Positions 12,746 to 23,633 of a DNA stretch of 64,000 nt are shown in pieces. The first letter of the stretch is position 1; every line of letters begins with the position of its first letter. The notes under the pieces were generated by a model, which was given only the letters and a program-made list of their open reading frames with translations, searched no databases and had not been told where the DNA came from. The position numbers and the translations under genes were made by a program. Origin of the DNA: Corylus avellana. Lineage: Eukaryota; Streptophyta; Magnoliopsida; Fagales; Betulaceae. Location: assembly GCF_901000735.1 (NCBI RefSeq), contig NC_081547.1, positions 21,266,838-21,330,837 of the forward strand, read 5' to 3'.

Positions 12746-13597
12746 AGGGGAAAATAAATTTTTAACCCCCCAAAATTATCACCCATTTTGCAAATTACAA
12801 ATGATGGTTATGACTGCCCGTATAATCGTTAACCGCATAACTGTTTTGGTAAGCGGTTATAAAAAATTGCTAACCGCCTAGGGGGCGGTTATCGGTTTTA
12901 GAGATAAGGGTGGGCGGTTAGCGGTTTAGGGCTCTTTTCATTTTCATTTTTCTTGTTTGTGCTAGGACTCTTTTCATTTTCATTTTTCTCTTTTTTAAAT
13001 ATAAAACAAAAATTTTTTCTTTCAAATGGTTAGAGCCATTAACCGCTAACTGTAACCCCGCTTGTACACCCCTATGTGCAATTATGCCTCCAAATTTTTA
13101 AAAGTGACATCGAGACCCCACATACTATCATCGTGTGTCAAATTAGGCATTTTTGTATTTTTCTCCTTAAAATACCCTTGAAGTTATTAATAAATAAAAA
13201 ATTAAAAGTATATAAAATAACCATCTGAAAAAATATGTTATGGGGCTATATGAAAAGGGCCACCCCTTTTGGTGCTTTAAATTTTTTTTATGTTTATTTT
13301 TTTAAGAATTTTAATTTTTTTTTCAAATGGTTATTTTAAAATAAATTTAAGGATATTTTAGGAGATAAAAATACAAAAGTGTCGATGGTAGTATGAGAAG
13401 CCCTAATTTCGTTTTTTAAAGTTTAGATGTGTAAGTGCAGAAGGGGTAAAAGTTTAGGGGGTAATGTCATTTTTAGATTTATGCATGAGATTGCAAAAAA
13501 TTGAAAGTTTGATATACTAAATTGAGAGTTTTTAAACTTTAAGGAGTAATTAAAAGCTTTGGAAGTTTAAGAGGGTTAAGTGAAGCTTCCCCTAAAA
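12746..13597. repeat. Large degenerate inverted-repeat element, probably composite
   Basis: Left-arm text (TTTAACCCCCCAAAATTATC, then GCCTCCAAATTTTTAAAAGT and CATACTATCATCG) recurs in inverted orientation from about 13380 to 13590. The middle is AT-rich and non-coding. The boundaries are approximate, and the arms are interrupted by the GCGGTTA-rich insert at 12815-13073. Confidence 0.4.
12815..13073. mobile_element. hAT-like non-autonomous fragment with GCGGTTA subterminal repeats
   Basis: Many GCGGTTA/TAACCGC motifs in both orientations, ending on the right with ACACCCCTA, whose complement TAGGGGTGTACAAGCGG resembles termini of plant hAT elements. No coding capacity. The left terminus does not match cleanly, so it may be truncated. 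Confidence 0.4.
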
Positions 13598-14116
13598 TTT
13601 TTTAACTATATAGGTGCACTTATGTTTGAAAATAACAATTGTCAGTTACACAAAATGAAAAATTATGACCTTTTTCACACATGCCCCTTCAACATTTATA
13701 AATAAGACATTCCTCCATCAATTTTCTCATTCAATTTGTATTCACAGTTTTAAAAGTTCACAAGTGAAATTGTTGGAATTCTTTAGAATTGTCGATAAAA
13801 TTTATACGCTTTGTTATATTCTAGAGACGATCTATGTGGTAGCAAGCTCTTTTTGATTGGGGGTAAATATTGTCTTAAAGATGGCAATTCTACGCGCCTC
13901 AAAGCCCTTTTTTTTTTTTTTTTTTTCTTTCTAATTCTTGTTCTTTCTTACAAAATATTTCTCTAACAATTTCAGTGTTTGTTTTTAATTCTTCTTCTTT
14001 ATCACATCATTTTCCTAACAAATAGAGGAGATTAAAATACAAGGATCTTCACAAAACATCTTCTGAATACCATTACCATAGACAAACTTTCATTAAAATA
14101 CAAGTATCACATAGAC
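13598..14116. other. AT-rich DNA flanking the Copia element
   Basis: No gene or clear repeat structure. A T-run occurs near 13910. The last bases before 14122 form the left target duplication of the Copia element. Confidence 0.5.
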
Positions 14117-14121
14117 AAAAT

Positions 14122-14381
14122 TGATAATTTAGGGATGATCACACCATAACTAGTGTGGTCATCCCCATAGAAAATCATACCCTTCCATCGTGGTTATGAT
14201 AAGTGATAAGATATAACTCTTAGTGAAGAGTTATATCATGACTCTATAAATAGAGTTGAAGTCAGAAAACATACGTATCATTCTATTCTTTTATTCTGAC
14301 TTCTATCACATGTCCTCCATATGATTTCCACCCTAACAGGAGACTTCCTACATACAAAAATCATACGTATATTTTCCTACA
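14122..14381 (+). repeat. 5' LTR of the Copia element (260 bp)
   Basis: Starts TGATAATTTAGGGATGATC and ends TTTTCCTACA. It matches the 3' LTR at 22805-23628 along its length once the insertion there is removed, with scattered substitutions and a few short indels. It contains CTCTATAAATAGAG, a TATA-box candidate for element transcription. Confidence 0.93.
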
Positions 14382-14382
14382 G

Positions 14383-14394
14383 TGGTATCAAAGC
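14383..14394 (+). other. Primer-binding site, initiator-tRNA(Met) type
   Basis: TGGTATCAAAGC lies one base after the 5' LTR. It differs by one base from TGGTATCAGAGC, the site complementary to the initiator methionine tRNA 3' end used by most plant Copia elements. Confidence 0.88.
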
Positions 14395-14402
14395 GGAAGG
14401 TC

Positions 14403-16205
14403 ATGGATGAAGACAAAGAAAAAGAAAGTTCAAATGAAGAGGAATCTAGGGATTACATGCAGAAGATCTTACAAACCATCAACATACAACTTTTAGGTTT
14501 GGCTTCTTATGTGGCTTTTTATAATTTACATCTATTGATTTCAAATCCATAAGAAGAACTTCTTAAAATTACTATGGGTGGGTTAAAATACATTGGAGAT
14601 ATTCAGTTATTGAAGAAGTGTTACATGTAGGAGCAAAAATACTAGAAAATTTTCTTTTCTTCTCCTTTTGAAGCATCTTCTTCAGTTGATTTTCAAAGGC
14701 AAAATTCTCCACCTTCGGATTTTGACATTGTTGTTGAATCATCCCCAACCAAAGGTACGGTTTTTGGATCTTCAATGGAATGGGATAATTCTAGGGTTGA
14801 AGAATTTGAATTTTTTGGAAATAGATCTGTATTTTTTCACTGTTTAGAGTCAGAAAACGGAGAAAAAAACCCTTGTTGTCAAACCTATGTCATTTTGACC
14901 AACAAGGAAGGCACAAAAAGTGCCTCTGAATAAGATATTTAGAACGACGTCATTCTGGCGTCTAATCTAGGGGCGCCTAAAGCTTCCCCTCGGAACAACG
15001 CCGTTTCGGTGTCTCCAACGGGGCGCACCCCGCTTCTCCAAAAGACGTCATTCTACATATCGGGAACGACTCTATTTCGGCCTTACAAGAGGACGTTTTC
15101 AGCCCTATTTGGAACGACGCTGAAATGGGGCCGCTCCTTGTACACTCGAACAAGCACATAAAAAAGACACAATGTCGTTGTGGATAGTACCAAACATGAC
15201 GCCGTTTTTAGATTTTCAAAACCCGATTCAAAATCCAAACCGACCCGACCCAAAGTGAAAATTTATGGCCTAAAAATCAGTTCTAAGGGCCCAAGCCCAA
15301 ACACAAAAGGCCCAAGCCCAAGTCCAGCCAACTATCCACGGGCCCAGATCATACCCGATAGTCGACCTGAAATCCAACCCGGAGTATAGATCTGACCCAC
15401 GTGTCGTATTTGACACACGTCAAAATCAAATCGCTCCACTCACCAAACCTGAGGCGCGTGTGGCACACCCAGCAGATGGAGCCAACGGACACCGGTCCAG
15501 TTCGAACCAATCCGGTTCAACTGAACCGCCAGAACTACCATTTTCAACCCCAAGGTAATTTTTTTGCCCCTTCTCACTCATTTCAAACTCGATTTAACTC
15601 ATTTCAAAGCCATTGGAGAGCTAATTTGAGGGGGAAGAGTATTGCAGGGTTTTCAAACTACAATTCTCAAAGAAAATATTATAAACCACATTGAGAAAGG
15701 GGCCGATCTTCTTATCAAAGTCAAAGGCACACAAATCGGAGGTTTGTTCACCCATGTTGGTTGTCACCAAGGCAACATAAGGAAGTGGAATTCATTGTAC
15801 TAGATTTGGCTCAATCAAAAATTTTAAGTGATAGAAGCTTGAGGATTCCACGTCCTTTGAGGATTGCAAGGACAATTGTACAAAATCCAAGGGACTCATG
15901 GCCAATGAGCAACAATCAATACACCCTTCCACCTAAAGGTGACAAGTTTATGCCGTTAGATTCAAACCTCTTGTACTACAGGGCCTATATGAATAATTAT
16001 CAGACAAGATTAACTTATCTCAGAGACAAGTGATCTCATAATATAAAAACAATAATAAACTTATTTATTTATTATTATTTGCTAGTTTGTAATAAGTTAG
16101 AAACACATTTTTAATTTTTCTGTTGGTGTTTTGTAATGAATATCAAATATATTACAGTTATTGTAAATAAATATTTATATTAAATTATCGAATCCACATT
16201 TTAAA
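14403..16205 (+). pseudogene. Unrecognised pre-gag region of the Copia element
   Basis: About 1.8 kb separates the primer-binding site from gag, far more than usual. It starts with an ATG (MDEDKEKESSNEEESRDYMQ), soon broken by stops. Later frames at 15180-15389, 15401-15694 and 15761-16033 are rich in Pro, Ser, Gln and Arg. The last two share a frame, and the stretch between them is interrupted only by one TGA near 15692, so they probably were one protein. Base composition of 14880-15560 is visibly more GC-rich than the rest of the element. I do not recognise the protein. It may be an extra element ORF or captured host sequence. Confidence 0.45.
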
Positions 16206-17781
16206 ATGGCTATTAAAAGCGATCGAAGCCTTAAGTGAATTAATTTTAGAATGTGGAAACGTCACATCTTTTATGTACCGATGCATGAGAGAACTTTGTA
16301 CACTCTCACAACACACAAACCCGACCAAAAAGATAATGATTTCATCAAGAAAAAAGAAAAATGGATGGAAGATGATCTAATGGCAAGGGCCACTCTTCTC
16401 CATAGCATGAAAGATAACATTATCTATCTCTTTGAAGGACATGAGACAGCTAAGGACATGATGGAGGCACTAGAAAAAAAGTATGGTCATAGGTTGGACA
16501 CTCACAGACAACTATTATTAGACAAATATAATAGTGCACGTATGAGTGAGGGAGACTATGTGGGCGACTTTGTGAATCAAATGGATCTTATTGCAACAGA
16601 ACTTGCATCTTCTGGTCATCCAATATCCAACAAAATGCAAGTAACTACAATACTAAATGGTCTTCCTTTGTCTTGGAAACATGTGATAACCTCGTTGACC
16701 CATAATGAAAAAGATATATCCATGATTTCCTTACCAGTGCTGCTCGTGTTAGAAGAAGAAATGATGAAAAGAAGAAGGAGAGAAGGGTAATCCAGCAACT
16801 TCATGATGGCTCAACTCAAAGCTCAGACTTCACGTGCTCCATCATTTAAAGGCAAGCCTAAAAAGTTCAAGAAGTGGAAGGGTAAGTCGAAAGGTAAAAA
16901 CAAAATCAAATGAGTGTGTTTCAAATGTAGTAAAATTGGACATTTCAACGTGAATTGTCCAAAGAACAATGATGACAAGGAACATAAAGAAATAGTTATG
17001 ATCATTACTGAAGTGATGATGGCAAAACGGACTACAAATTCTTGGTGGATCGACCCAACAGCAACCAGGCATATCACAAGTGACCGAGAATTCTTCGTAG
17101 ATTTTAAGGACAAAGCAGTCAGAGAACACAAAGTATACATGGGTAACAACACTTACAATAATGTGCTAGGCGAAAGAAAATGTAAGATTTATGTTAAAGG
17201 GTCAGTCGTTGTTTTACATAACGTTCTGTATGTGCCTAATATCCAGAGAAATCTAATATCTATTCCCGTATTAGATGGCAAATGATATGGTATTAAGTTT
17301 AAGTCTGTGAGGGTCTATATTAGAAAATGAAATGTATCTGTTAAAGGTGTGAAAATAGATAATATGTACTTACTCAAAATTGATAATAAAGTTTCTATTT
17401 CACATTATTCATATGTGTCTGAAGATAGTTTTTTCTTATGACATTTAAGATTAGGCCACATCAACAAAAAAAAAATGATAAGAATGAGTAAGAGTGAACT
17501 ACTACCTAAAATTAATTCTGAAGATTTTAATGCATGTGAATCATGTATTAAGGAAAAAATGATTAGTAAATTTTTTTCAAAACACTGGAAATCATCAGAG
17601 TTATTGGAAGTAATTCATTCTGATATATGTGAGCCTTTAAGAACTAAAACACATAGAGAAATGGAATACTTTATTACTTTTACAGATGATTATTCAAGAT
17701 ATGGACATATCTATCTCATCAAACATAAATCTGAAGCTATTGAAAAATTATAAATTAGAGTTAGAAAAACAATAGGGAAGG
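16206..17781 (+). pseudogene. Copia gag, CCHC knuckle, protease and N-terminal integrase (broken)
   Basis: One frame runs from the ATG at 16206 with in-frame stops (16236, after 16785, before 16914, 17283 and others). Gag (UBN2-type) is recognisable from RMWKRHIFYV through EALEKKYGHR and ILNGLPLSW. The nucleocapsid knuckle is CFKCSKIGHFNVNC. The protease core reads WWIDPTATRHI where active copies have a DSG triad, so the catalytic site is lost. The pre-integrase region keeps HLRLGHINKKKM and ACESCIKEKM (the H-H-C-C zinc ligands), followed by HSDIC with the first catalytic Asp and FTDDYSRYGHIYL. The frame ends at the nested element. Confidence 0.85.
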
Positions 17782-18212
17782 TGATGTAGCGTGACTTAGT
17801 GGGCTGCAGCGAAGAACATCAATAAGCAGCGAATAGATTTTTCTAGATCTTGATTTTATCAATGATCTAAAAAATCTTCTTGACAAAACTATATATTCTC
17901 TAGGTTTTGAAGGAAAACAAAAAAGAAACTCAACTCTGAGTAATTCTTATTAAACAAAATCATATATAAACCAAATCATCATTCTCAGGGCTCTAAGCAT
18001 CTATTTATAGCCACAAGACTCCTAATCCTAAGATAACAATGAAATAAAGTTAGTTTATAAGTCTACGAAAGACAACTAAATCAAATAAAAGACTAACAAA
18101 GAAACTTAATTCAAATAAAAGACTGAAAAATAAGATAGAATAAAAGACTAACAAATAAAACTAAATCAAATAAAAGACTGAAAGATAAGATAGGCCGTCT
18201 TGATCTACATCA
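17782..18212 (-). repeat. 3' LTR of the nested element
   Basis: Direct copy of 19493-19924, with substitutions and short indels throughout. Plus-strand tips are TGATGTAG and CTACATCA. It contains repeated AATAAAAGACT motifs, a small internal tandem array near its right (plus-strand) end. Confidence 0.9.
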
Positions 18213-18433
18213 TCCTCCCTAGGTTGGAGAGAATTTGCCCCGAATTCAAACTGTATTTTCAACGGTCCTTCGGGTGTCCAGTCAGCTCATTCCAATCTTC
18301 TCTTCTCAAAATCACAACAAGGCCACACCACATAATAAACGTGATGGCCTTATTCATCAACACACCACCACGATTATATTGAAGACCCTGCACCTTCCCT
18401 TGCCATGTAGGCTTGCCATGCTCTTGTCGTGCC

Positions 18434-19342
18434 TTAGCCTTCCCACATGCTATGAGAATTCCCAAAGTACTCACAAAAACCCATTCTCTTTGATAGAAAA
18501 GTCGTCTCCGTCCCGTAGATCTCATCACAACTTTGATTAAAAGTTTTTGATAAGATAGCATCTACTCCAAGGAAATCAGCTTCCAAATCAAAGACTTCTC
18601 TTTTAGGAATTTCATCGAACACTTGATCTATAGAACTCACCTCTTCGTCGGGATAACTGTCATAGATTGGTGGAGAATTCCAATCCACAGATCCTTACGA
18701 AGGATCTTCAATATTTTCATGTATGAACTCCTCATTAATGAAATCGGATTCTTGAAACTCTTCATCCACTGATTCCTTTCCCTCCTCAACAAAATATGGA
18801 TTTGGTTGATGGGTTTGAGGCTCGCGAATGATGGTAGAGTTGGACTGTGGCGGCATCTCCACCTCAATCCGTGCCCTCCGTCGTTGCAATTGCGCCCTAC
18901 GAATGACAACCCCGTTATATTCATCCACAAAGTGTGGATATGGTCGATAGGGATTGCCAAATCGAGTTGTGAGGGTCTGTAGCTTTTCCCACAAGATCTC
19001 TATTCAATCGTCCATATGTTGCCACCAACGAATCTCCGTTTGACTCCTATTTTATTTTGCCTCTCTAGGCCCCTTCATTTTATCAGAATTTTTTACCTTT
19101 CCTTTTTCGGTGTCGAGCTTGACGCCTGCGTCCCGTGATATAGCATGGGCTTGTGCCATTGGAAATTCCTTCAGTACTCTACGCCCCGCATAAGGATTGA
19201 CAGGTTCACTCTCAATGATAAATTTGTCTCCCACCACTGCATGCCGTGGTCTTGGTTGACGACGACGAAAGTTCGAACCATCCATGTAGACCAAGTGATC
19301 AGTAGGGACCCCATGTTGGGTGCGCACGCTCCTTCCGCACAA
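18434..19342 (-). pseudogene. Gag-like ORF of the nested element (broken)
   Basis: Three open stretches, 19342-19052, 18994-18695 and 18688-18434, lie in one minus-strand frame separated only by stop codons, giving one protein of about 300 residues. It has an Arg-rich part (NFRRRQPRPRHAV, RRAQLQRRRARIEVEM) and an acidic tail with SPPIYDSYPDEE, typical of the C-terminal parts of plant gypsy-type gag proteins. Upstream, in another frame, are remnants of a charged segment (RTEAAHKEQL, HLRHMEERFGG). No zinc knuckle or enzyme domain is visible. The gag assignment is by resemblance only. Confidence 0.55.
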
Positions 19343-19478
19343 TTAGACCACCAAACCTCTCCTCCATGTGCCGCAAATGAATCACTAGTTGCTCTTTATG
19401 TGCTGCCTCTGTGCGCACATGCACTTCGTTCATGTCTACCAGACGGTTGCTCCTGCCCATTCATGGAAAGTAACTTGA

Positions 19479-19490
19479 GCTTTGATACCA
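19479..19490 (-). other. Primer-binding site of the nested element
   Basis: The minus strand reads TGGTATCAAAGC just inside the 5' LTR, an initiator-tRNA(Met)-type site identical to that of the host Copia element. It fixes the orientation of the nested element as minus. Confidence 0.88.
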
Positions 19491-19492
19491 AC

Positions 19493-19924
19493 CAATGCAG
19501 CGTGACTTAGTGAGCTGCAGCAAAGAACATCAATAAGCAGCGGATAGATACTTCTAGATCTTAATTCTATTAATGATCTAAGAAATCTTCTTGACAAACT
19601 AGATACTCTCTAGGTTTTGAAGGAAAATAAAGAAGAAACTCAACTTTGAGTAATTCTTATTAAGCAAAATCACATATAAACCAAATCTCCATTCTCAGGG
19701 CTCTAAGCATCTATTTATAACCCCAAGTCCCCAAGACTCCTAGTCCTAAGATAACAATGAAATAAAGTCAGTTTAAAAGTCTACGAAAGACAACTAAACC
19801 AAATAAAAGACTAATAAAGAAACCTAATTCAAATAAAAAACTGAAAGATAAGATAGAATAAAAGACTAACAAAGAAAACTAAATCAAATAAAAGACTGAA
19901 AGATAAGATAGGCCGTCCTGATCA
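19493..19924 (-). repeat. 5' LTR of the nested element
   Basis: Direct copy of 17782-18212. The terminal bases have drifted (CAATGCAG at the left, GATCA at the right), and it is followed by the GAAGG target duplication. Confidence 0.9.
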
Positions 19925-20501
19925 GAAGGTCCATTAAAAACTTGAATAATGATAGGAGAGGTGAATATGAAGCCATGGATTTCTTCTGCAAAGAAAATGG
20001 AATAAGGCAATTATAAACAATGTCTTATAAGCCTCAACAAAATGGGATTGCGGAAAGAACAAATAAAACTTTAATGAATATGACAAGATCCATGATGGCA
20101 TATGTTGAGTTACCCAACCATTTTTGGTGAGAGGCTTTATCCACTGCAGCATATATTCTTAACAGAATTAAAACTAAAACAAAACCTCTTACACCTTATG
20201 AATGTTGGACAAGCCTAAAACTAGATTTTTACAACCTCAAAGTATGGGGATGTAAGGCACATGTACTTATTCCGAAACCCTTAAGGGATAAGTTGGGAAG
20301 TAAAACATGGAAATACAGATTTATAGGGTATATAGAAAATGGTAATGGATATAGATTTTACCATCCAAATAAGGGATTAATAGAAAGCAAGGATGCTGCA
20401 TTTCTAGAAAATACCAATTAGATTACTCGCATGGATGAAATCAGACTCTTACAAGGTGAAGATCTTAAGTGTCAAACAGCACAAGATACTTTGACAGAAA
20501 A
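19925..20501 (+). pseudogene. Copia integrase, C-terminal part (broken)
   Basis: Resumes after the nested element: NDRRGEYEAMDFF (second catalytic Asp region), YKPQQNGIAERTNKTLMN (third catalytic acid in GIAER), then YILNRI, KPLTPYECW and KVWGCKAHV. Several stops and a frameshift at the junction. The end is an in-frame stop after DTLTEN. Confidence 0.82.
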
Positions 20502-20589
20502 TTAACATAACACAAATCTTCAGAACAGTGGGAGCAGAAGAAAATCCAATGATCCACCTCATTTGGTTATAAATAATTAGAACAGTGGG

Positions 20590-22089
20590 AGTAAAAGACA
20601 AAGGCGACCATCAATTACACTCAAGAATGATTATGTACTAAGTACATATGATGTAAATTTGCAAGAAGATCCAGCAAATTTCAAAGAAGCTGTAACTAGT
20701 CATGATGTTGAAAAATGGATTGAAGCTGTGAATCAATCAAGAAAAATAATGTGCGGGAGCTCACGGATTTGCCAAGTCAAAGGAAAGCAATTGGATGCAA
20801 GTAGGTTCTAAGGAAGAAATTTAAAGCTGGCAGAAGTCTTGATAAGTACAAAGCTAGACTAGTGGCTAAAGGATTTACTCAGCAACCCAATGTAGACTTT
20901 GTTGACACATACTCATCTGTGGCAAAATTCGCCTCAATGAGAATAATCATGTCCATTGTAGCTAAAATGAGTTTGGAATTACATCAGTTGCATGTTAAGA
21001 CAACTTTTCTCAATGGAGAATTACAAGAAGAGATTTACATGCTACAGCCTAAAGGATTCCAGATCAAAGGACACGAAGAGGAAGTCTACAAATTAAAAAG
21101 GTCACTGTATGGGCTTAAACAATCTTCGAGGTAATGGTATTTAAAGTTTCACCAAGCAATACTAGAAATTGGTTTCGAGGTAAGTCCACTAGATCACCGT
21201 GTTTACATATGTAATGAGAATGATAAATTAACAATATTATCATTATATGTAGACGATATATTGCTAACTGGTAATTATCTAGATATGATAAATAAAACAA
21301 AATGCTTCTTGTCGTCCAAATTTGAAATGAAAGATATGGGTGTTGCTACCTATGCTTTGGGAATAAGAATTTCTAGAAATAGAAAATTTAAAGTCATTAT
21401 ATTTGGATCAAGAAAAATATATGGAAAAGATACTTAAGGGGTTTAATATGAATAAATGTAAACCTTTAAGTACACATGTTTTAAAAGTTTAGCAATTAAG
21501 CAAAACAATGTGTTCTCAAAATGAGACAGAGATTCAAGAAATGGAATCTGTCCCCTATGCCTAAGCAGTGGGCAGTCTCATGCATGCAATGACAAGTACA
21601 AGACCTGATATTTGTCATGCAATAGGATTAGTAAGCAGATTTCAATCTAATCCAGGGAATACACATTGGCAAGCAAAAAAACGTATATTTAGATATTTAC
21701 AAAGTACTAAAAACACGGGCTTATGTTTTAGTATAAGTGATCTAGAAATTGCATGATTCACAGATGCAAATTTTGTTGGAGATGCTGATGATAGAAAATC
21801 AATAAGTGGGTATGTGTTCTTGTTTGGTGGAACAACTGTTTCTTGGTTAAGCAAGAAACAAAATTGCACTGCAAAATCCACTATGGAAGCTGAATATATA
21901 TCATGCAACACAACAGTAAGTAATGCAGTGTGGATTAAACGTTTTGCAGAAAGTTTAAAATTAGGTTTAAATAGCAAACAAGTCAATATGTTTTGCGACA
22001 ACAAGTCTACTATCTCTTTAATCAAAATTGGAGCACATAGCTCCAAAGGTAAACATATTGATGTAAATTATTATTATATTCAAGAGTGA
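20590..22089 (+). pseudogene. Copia reverse transcriptase and RNase H (broken)
   Basis: Reverse transcriptase is recognisable from KWIEAVNQ through KARLVAKGFTQQ, HQLHVKTTFLNGEL (catalytic Asp lost: VKT instead of VKT/AFLNG with D), LKRSLYGLKQ and the intact YVDDILL. RNase H keeps GSLMHAMTSTRPDI, FTDANFVGDADDRKSISGYV, KSTMEAEYIS and MFCDNKSTISL, with its acidic residues present. At least one frameshift near 20750 and several stops (for example 21134, 21480-21570, 21756) disable it. Confidence 0.88.
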
Positions 22090-22804
22090 AAATAAAAGTT
22101 GAATTCATTCCCTCAACAAAGATTGTGGCCGATCTTATGACCAAAGAGCATGTAGTTACAATAGATAAATTCAAAATGCATGTAGCTACAATTAGATTAA
22201 GAAACACGTAGGTGGTAGCTATATATATGTTAAAGCAAAGACGAAAGGATTCGGGGACGCTTGAATGAACGATTCTATGCAATTATGTTTATATAAGGGG
22301 AATAATTGATTAGATAATAGATAGAAGACACTAAAGAAATACGGATATTACAACTCTCATAGATGTAAGGTTCATCGAGAGAAATTATATTAAAGTAAGT
22401 AATATTCATGTTCTAAAAGTTTAAAAGACATTGATAAGGTGTATCGAGGAAACACTTGATCAAGAATCAGTGCAAGTCAGCACATAGTTTTGTGTATGCC
22501 TGGAATCGTCAATTGTAGAATAGGTGTGAACTAATATTCCTAACCACAGAGAATTGATGTCATTCGTTTAGCTAAAAAGCGAAATGAAGTCACCCTAATA
22601 TACAATTGGTGAGAAAGTATATGGTAAAAGCTGCGGTTAGATAAGATGACAAAATTGTATATACATTATAAAATGTCATAATCTAACGGCGATCTGTAAT
22701 CTCTACAGATGAGAGTTGACATGTATAAAAGTTATTATTGGTTCCAAATTGATAATGTTCAACTAGATTATATATATAATGTTATAGTGTGATCAAGTGA
22801 GAGA
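22090..22804 (+). other. Copia 3' untranslated region
   Basis: Non-coding stretch between the RNase H end and the 3' LTR. Just before the LTR the sequence GTGAGAGA is a weak purine tract that may be the decayed polypurine primer. No host gene seen. Confidence 0.6.
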
Positions 22805-23628
22805 TGATAATTTAGGGATGATCACACCATAACTAGTGTGGTTATCCTCATAGACAATCATACCCTTCCATGGTAGTTATGATAAGTGATAAGATATAAC
22901 TCTTAGTGAAGAGCTAATCATGACTCTATAAATAGAGTTGAAGTATCATTCTATTCTTTCATTCTCTGACTTCTATCACTTTGTCCTACATAGGATTTCC
23001 ACCCTAATGGGAGATGTTGTGCACAAAATTAAAAATACAAGATCCCAAAGAAGAAGAAAAGTACAGAATAGAAAAATAGATCAATCACACACAACACCAA
23101 AATTTAAATTGTTCGGCTTAACAAACCTACATCCACTAGCGGAGACGATCTGGAGGAAATTCACTAACAAAAGATGGAGTATAAAGATAAAGGAGGGAAA
23201 ATCACTCAAAACCCAAAGCCCCAATATACCCAAATCTCACTCTCACACAAAAGAGAAAAAATTGACAAAGAAAACTCTCTTGTTCTCTAAGTGCCATAAG
23301 GCACAACAAAGTGAGAAAACCCTAATGAGATGCTGCTTCTAAATTTTTCTCCCCTCCTCAAATTGTGAATCATACTCTTATGAAGTTGGTGGCCAAGAGG
23401 TGCTAAACCAAAAGGAACCGAATTGTGTTCCAAGTAAACCAAGGACTTCCAAATCTGATTTGGAAGGGACTCAAGCCCGGTGCTCAAAGAGAGAAGTCCA
23501 AAACGTGAGAGAATTCCAAAACCAATTTGGAATAAGACAAAACTAGCCCCACATGACTTGATGAAATTCAAGGCACCAAACAACAAGAGACTTCCTACAT
23601 ACAAAGATCATACATATATTTTCCTACA
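22805..23628 (+). repeat. 3' LTR of the Copia element, split by an insertion
   Basis: Left part 22805-23014 and right part 23586-23628 together correspond to the 5' LTR at 14122-14381. It begins TGATAATTTAGGGATGATC and ends TTTTCCTACA. The interruption is the solo LTR with its duplicated target GGAGA/AGAGA. Confidence 0.92.
23015..23585 (+). mobile_element. Solo LTR (571 bp) inside the Copia 3' LTR
   Basis: Inverted tips TGTTG..CAACA with flanking five-base duplication GGAGA (23010-23014) and AGAGA (23586-23590, one mismatch). The 5' LTR of the host element has a single uninterrupted GGAGACTTCC at this place. There is no internal region or coding sequence, so it is the product of LTR-LTR recombination. 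It has a TTCGGCTTAACAAACCTACA block seen in other plant LTRs. The 134- and 105-residue frames in it are not convincing genes. Confidence 0.87.
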
Positions 23629-23633
23629 AAAAT

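Larger units (their letters stand above)
17782..19924 (-). mobile_element. Nested non-autonomous LTR retrotransposon with a gag-like ORF (TR-GAG/LARD-like, 2.1 kb)
   Basis: Two direct repeats of about 431 bp flank a 1,280-bp interior, and the target duplication GAAGG is exact at 17777-17781 and 19925-19929. The left LTR has inverted tips TGATGTAG..CTACATCA; the right copy has mutated tips. On the minus strand the right repeat is the 5' LTR: a primer-binding site (TGGTATCAAAGC) follows two bases after it, and a purine tract (AGGGAGGA) abuts the other LTR. No protease, integrase or reverse transcriptase is present, so mobility would need a helper. It sits in the Copia integrase region in opposite orientation and is therefore younger than its host. 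Confidence 0.9.
14122..23628 (+). mobile_element. Ty1/Copia LTR retrotransposon, degenerate, with two nested insertions
   Basis: Ends TG..CA. The same five bases, AAAAT, lie immediately outside both ends (14117-14121 and 23629-23633). Order: 5' LTR, primer-binding site, long pre-gag region, gag, CCHC knuckle, protease, integrase, reverse transcriptase, RNase H, 3' LTR. Integrase before reverse transcriptase is the Copia order. The coding region has many in-frame stops and frameshifts, so this copy is dead. The integrase region is split by an opposite-strand element at 17782-19924, and the 3' LTR by a solo LTR at 23015-23585. Without the two insertions and their target duplications it would be about 6.8 kb. 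Confidence 0.93.

Noticed and set aside
16823..17152. Minus-strand frames of 95-109 codons
   Set aside because: They are shadows of the Copia gag and protease region on the other strand, with no family resemblance.
17782..19924. Simple tandem duplication inside the Copia element
   Set aside because: The two copies flank a PBS and a purine tract and have a GAAGG target duplication outside, so they are LTRs of a separate insertion.
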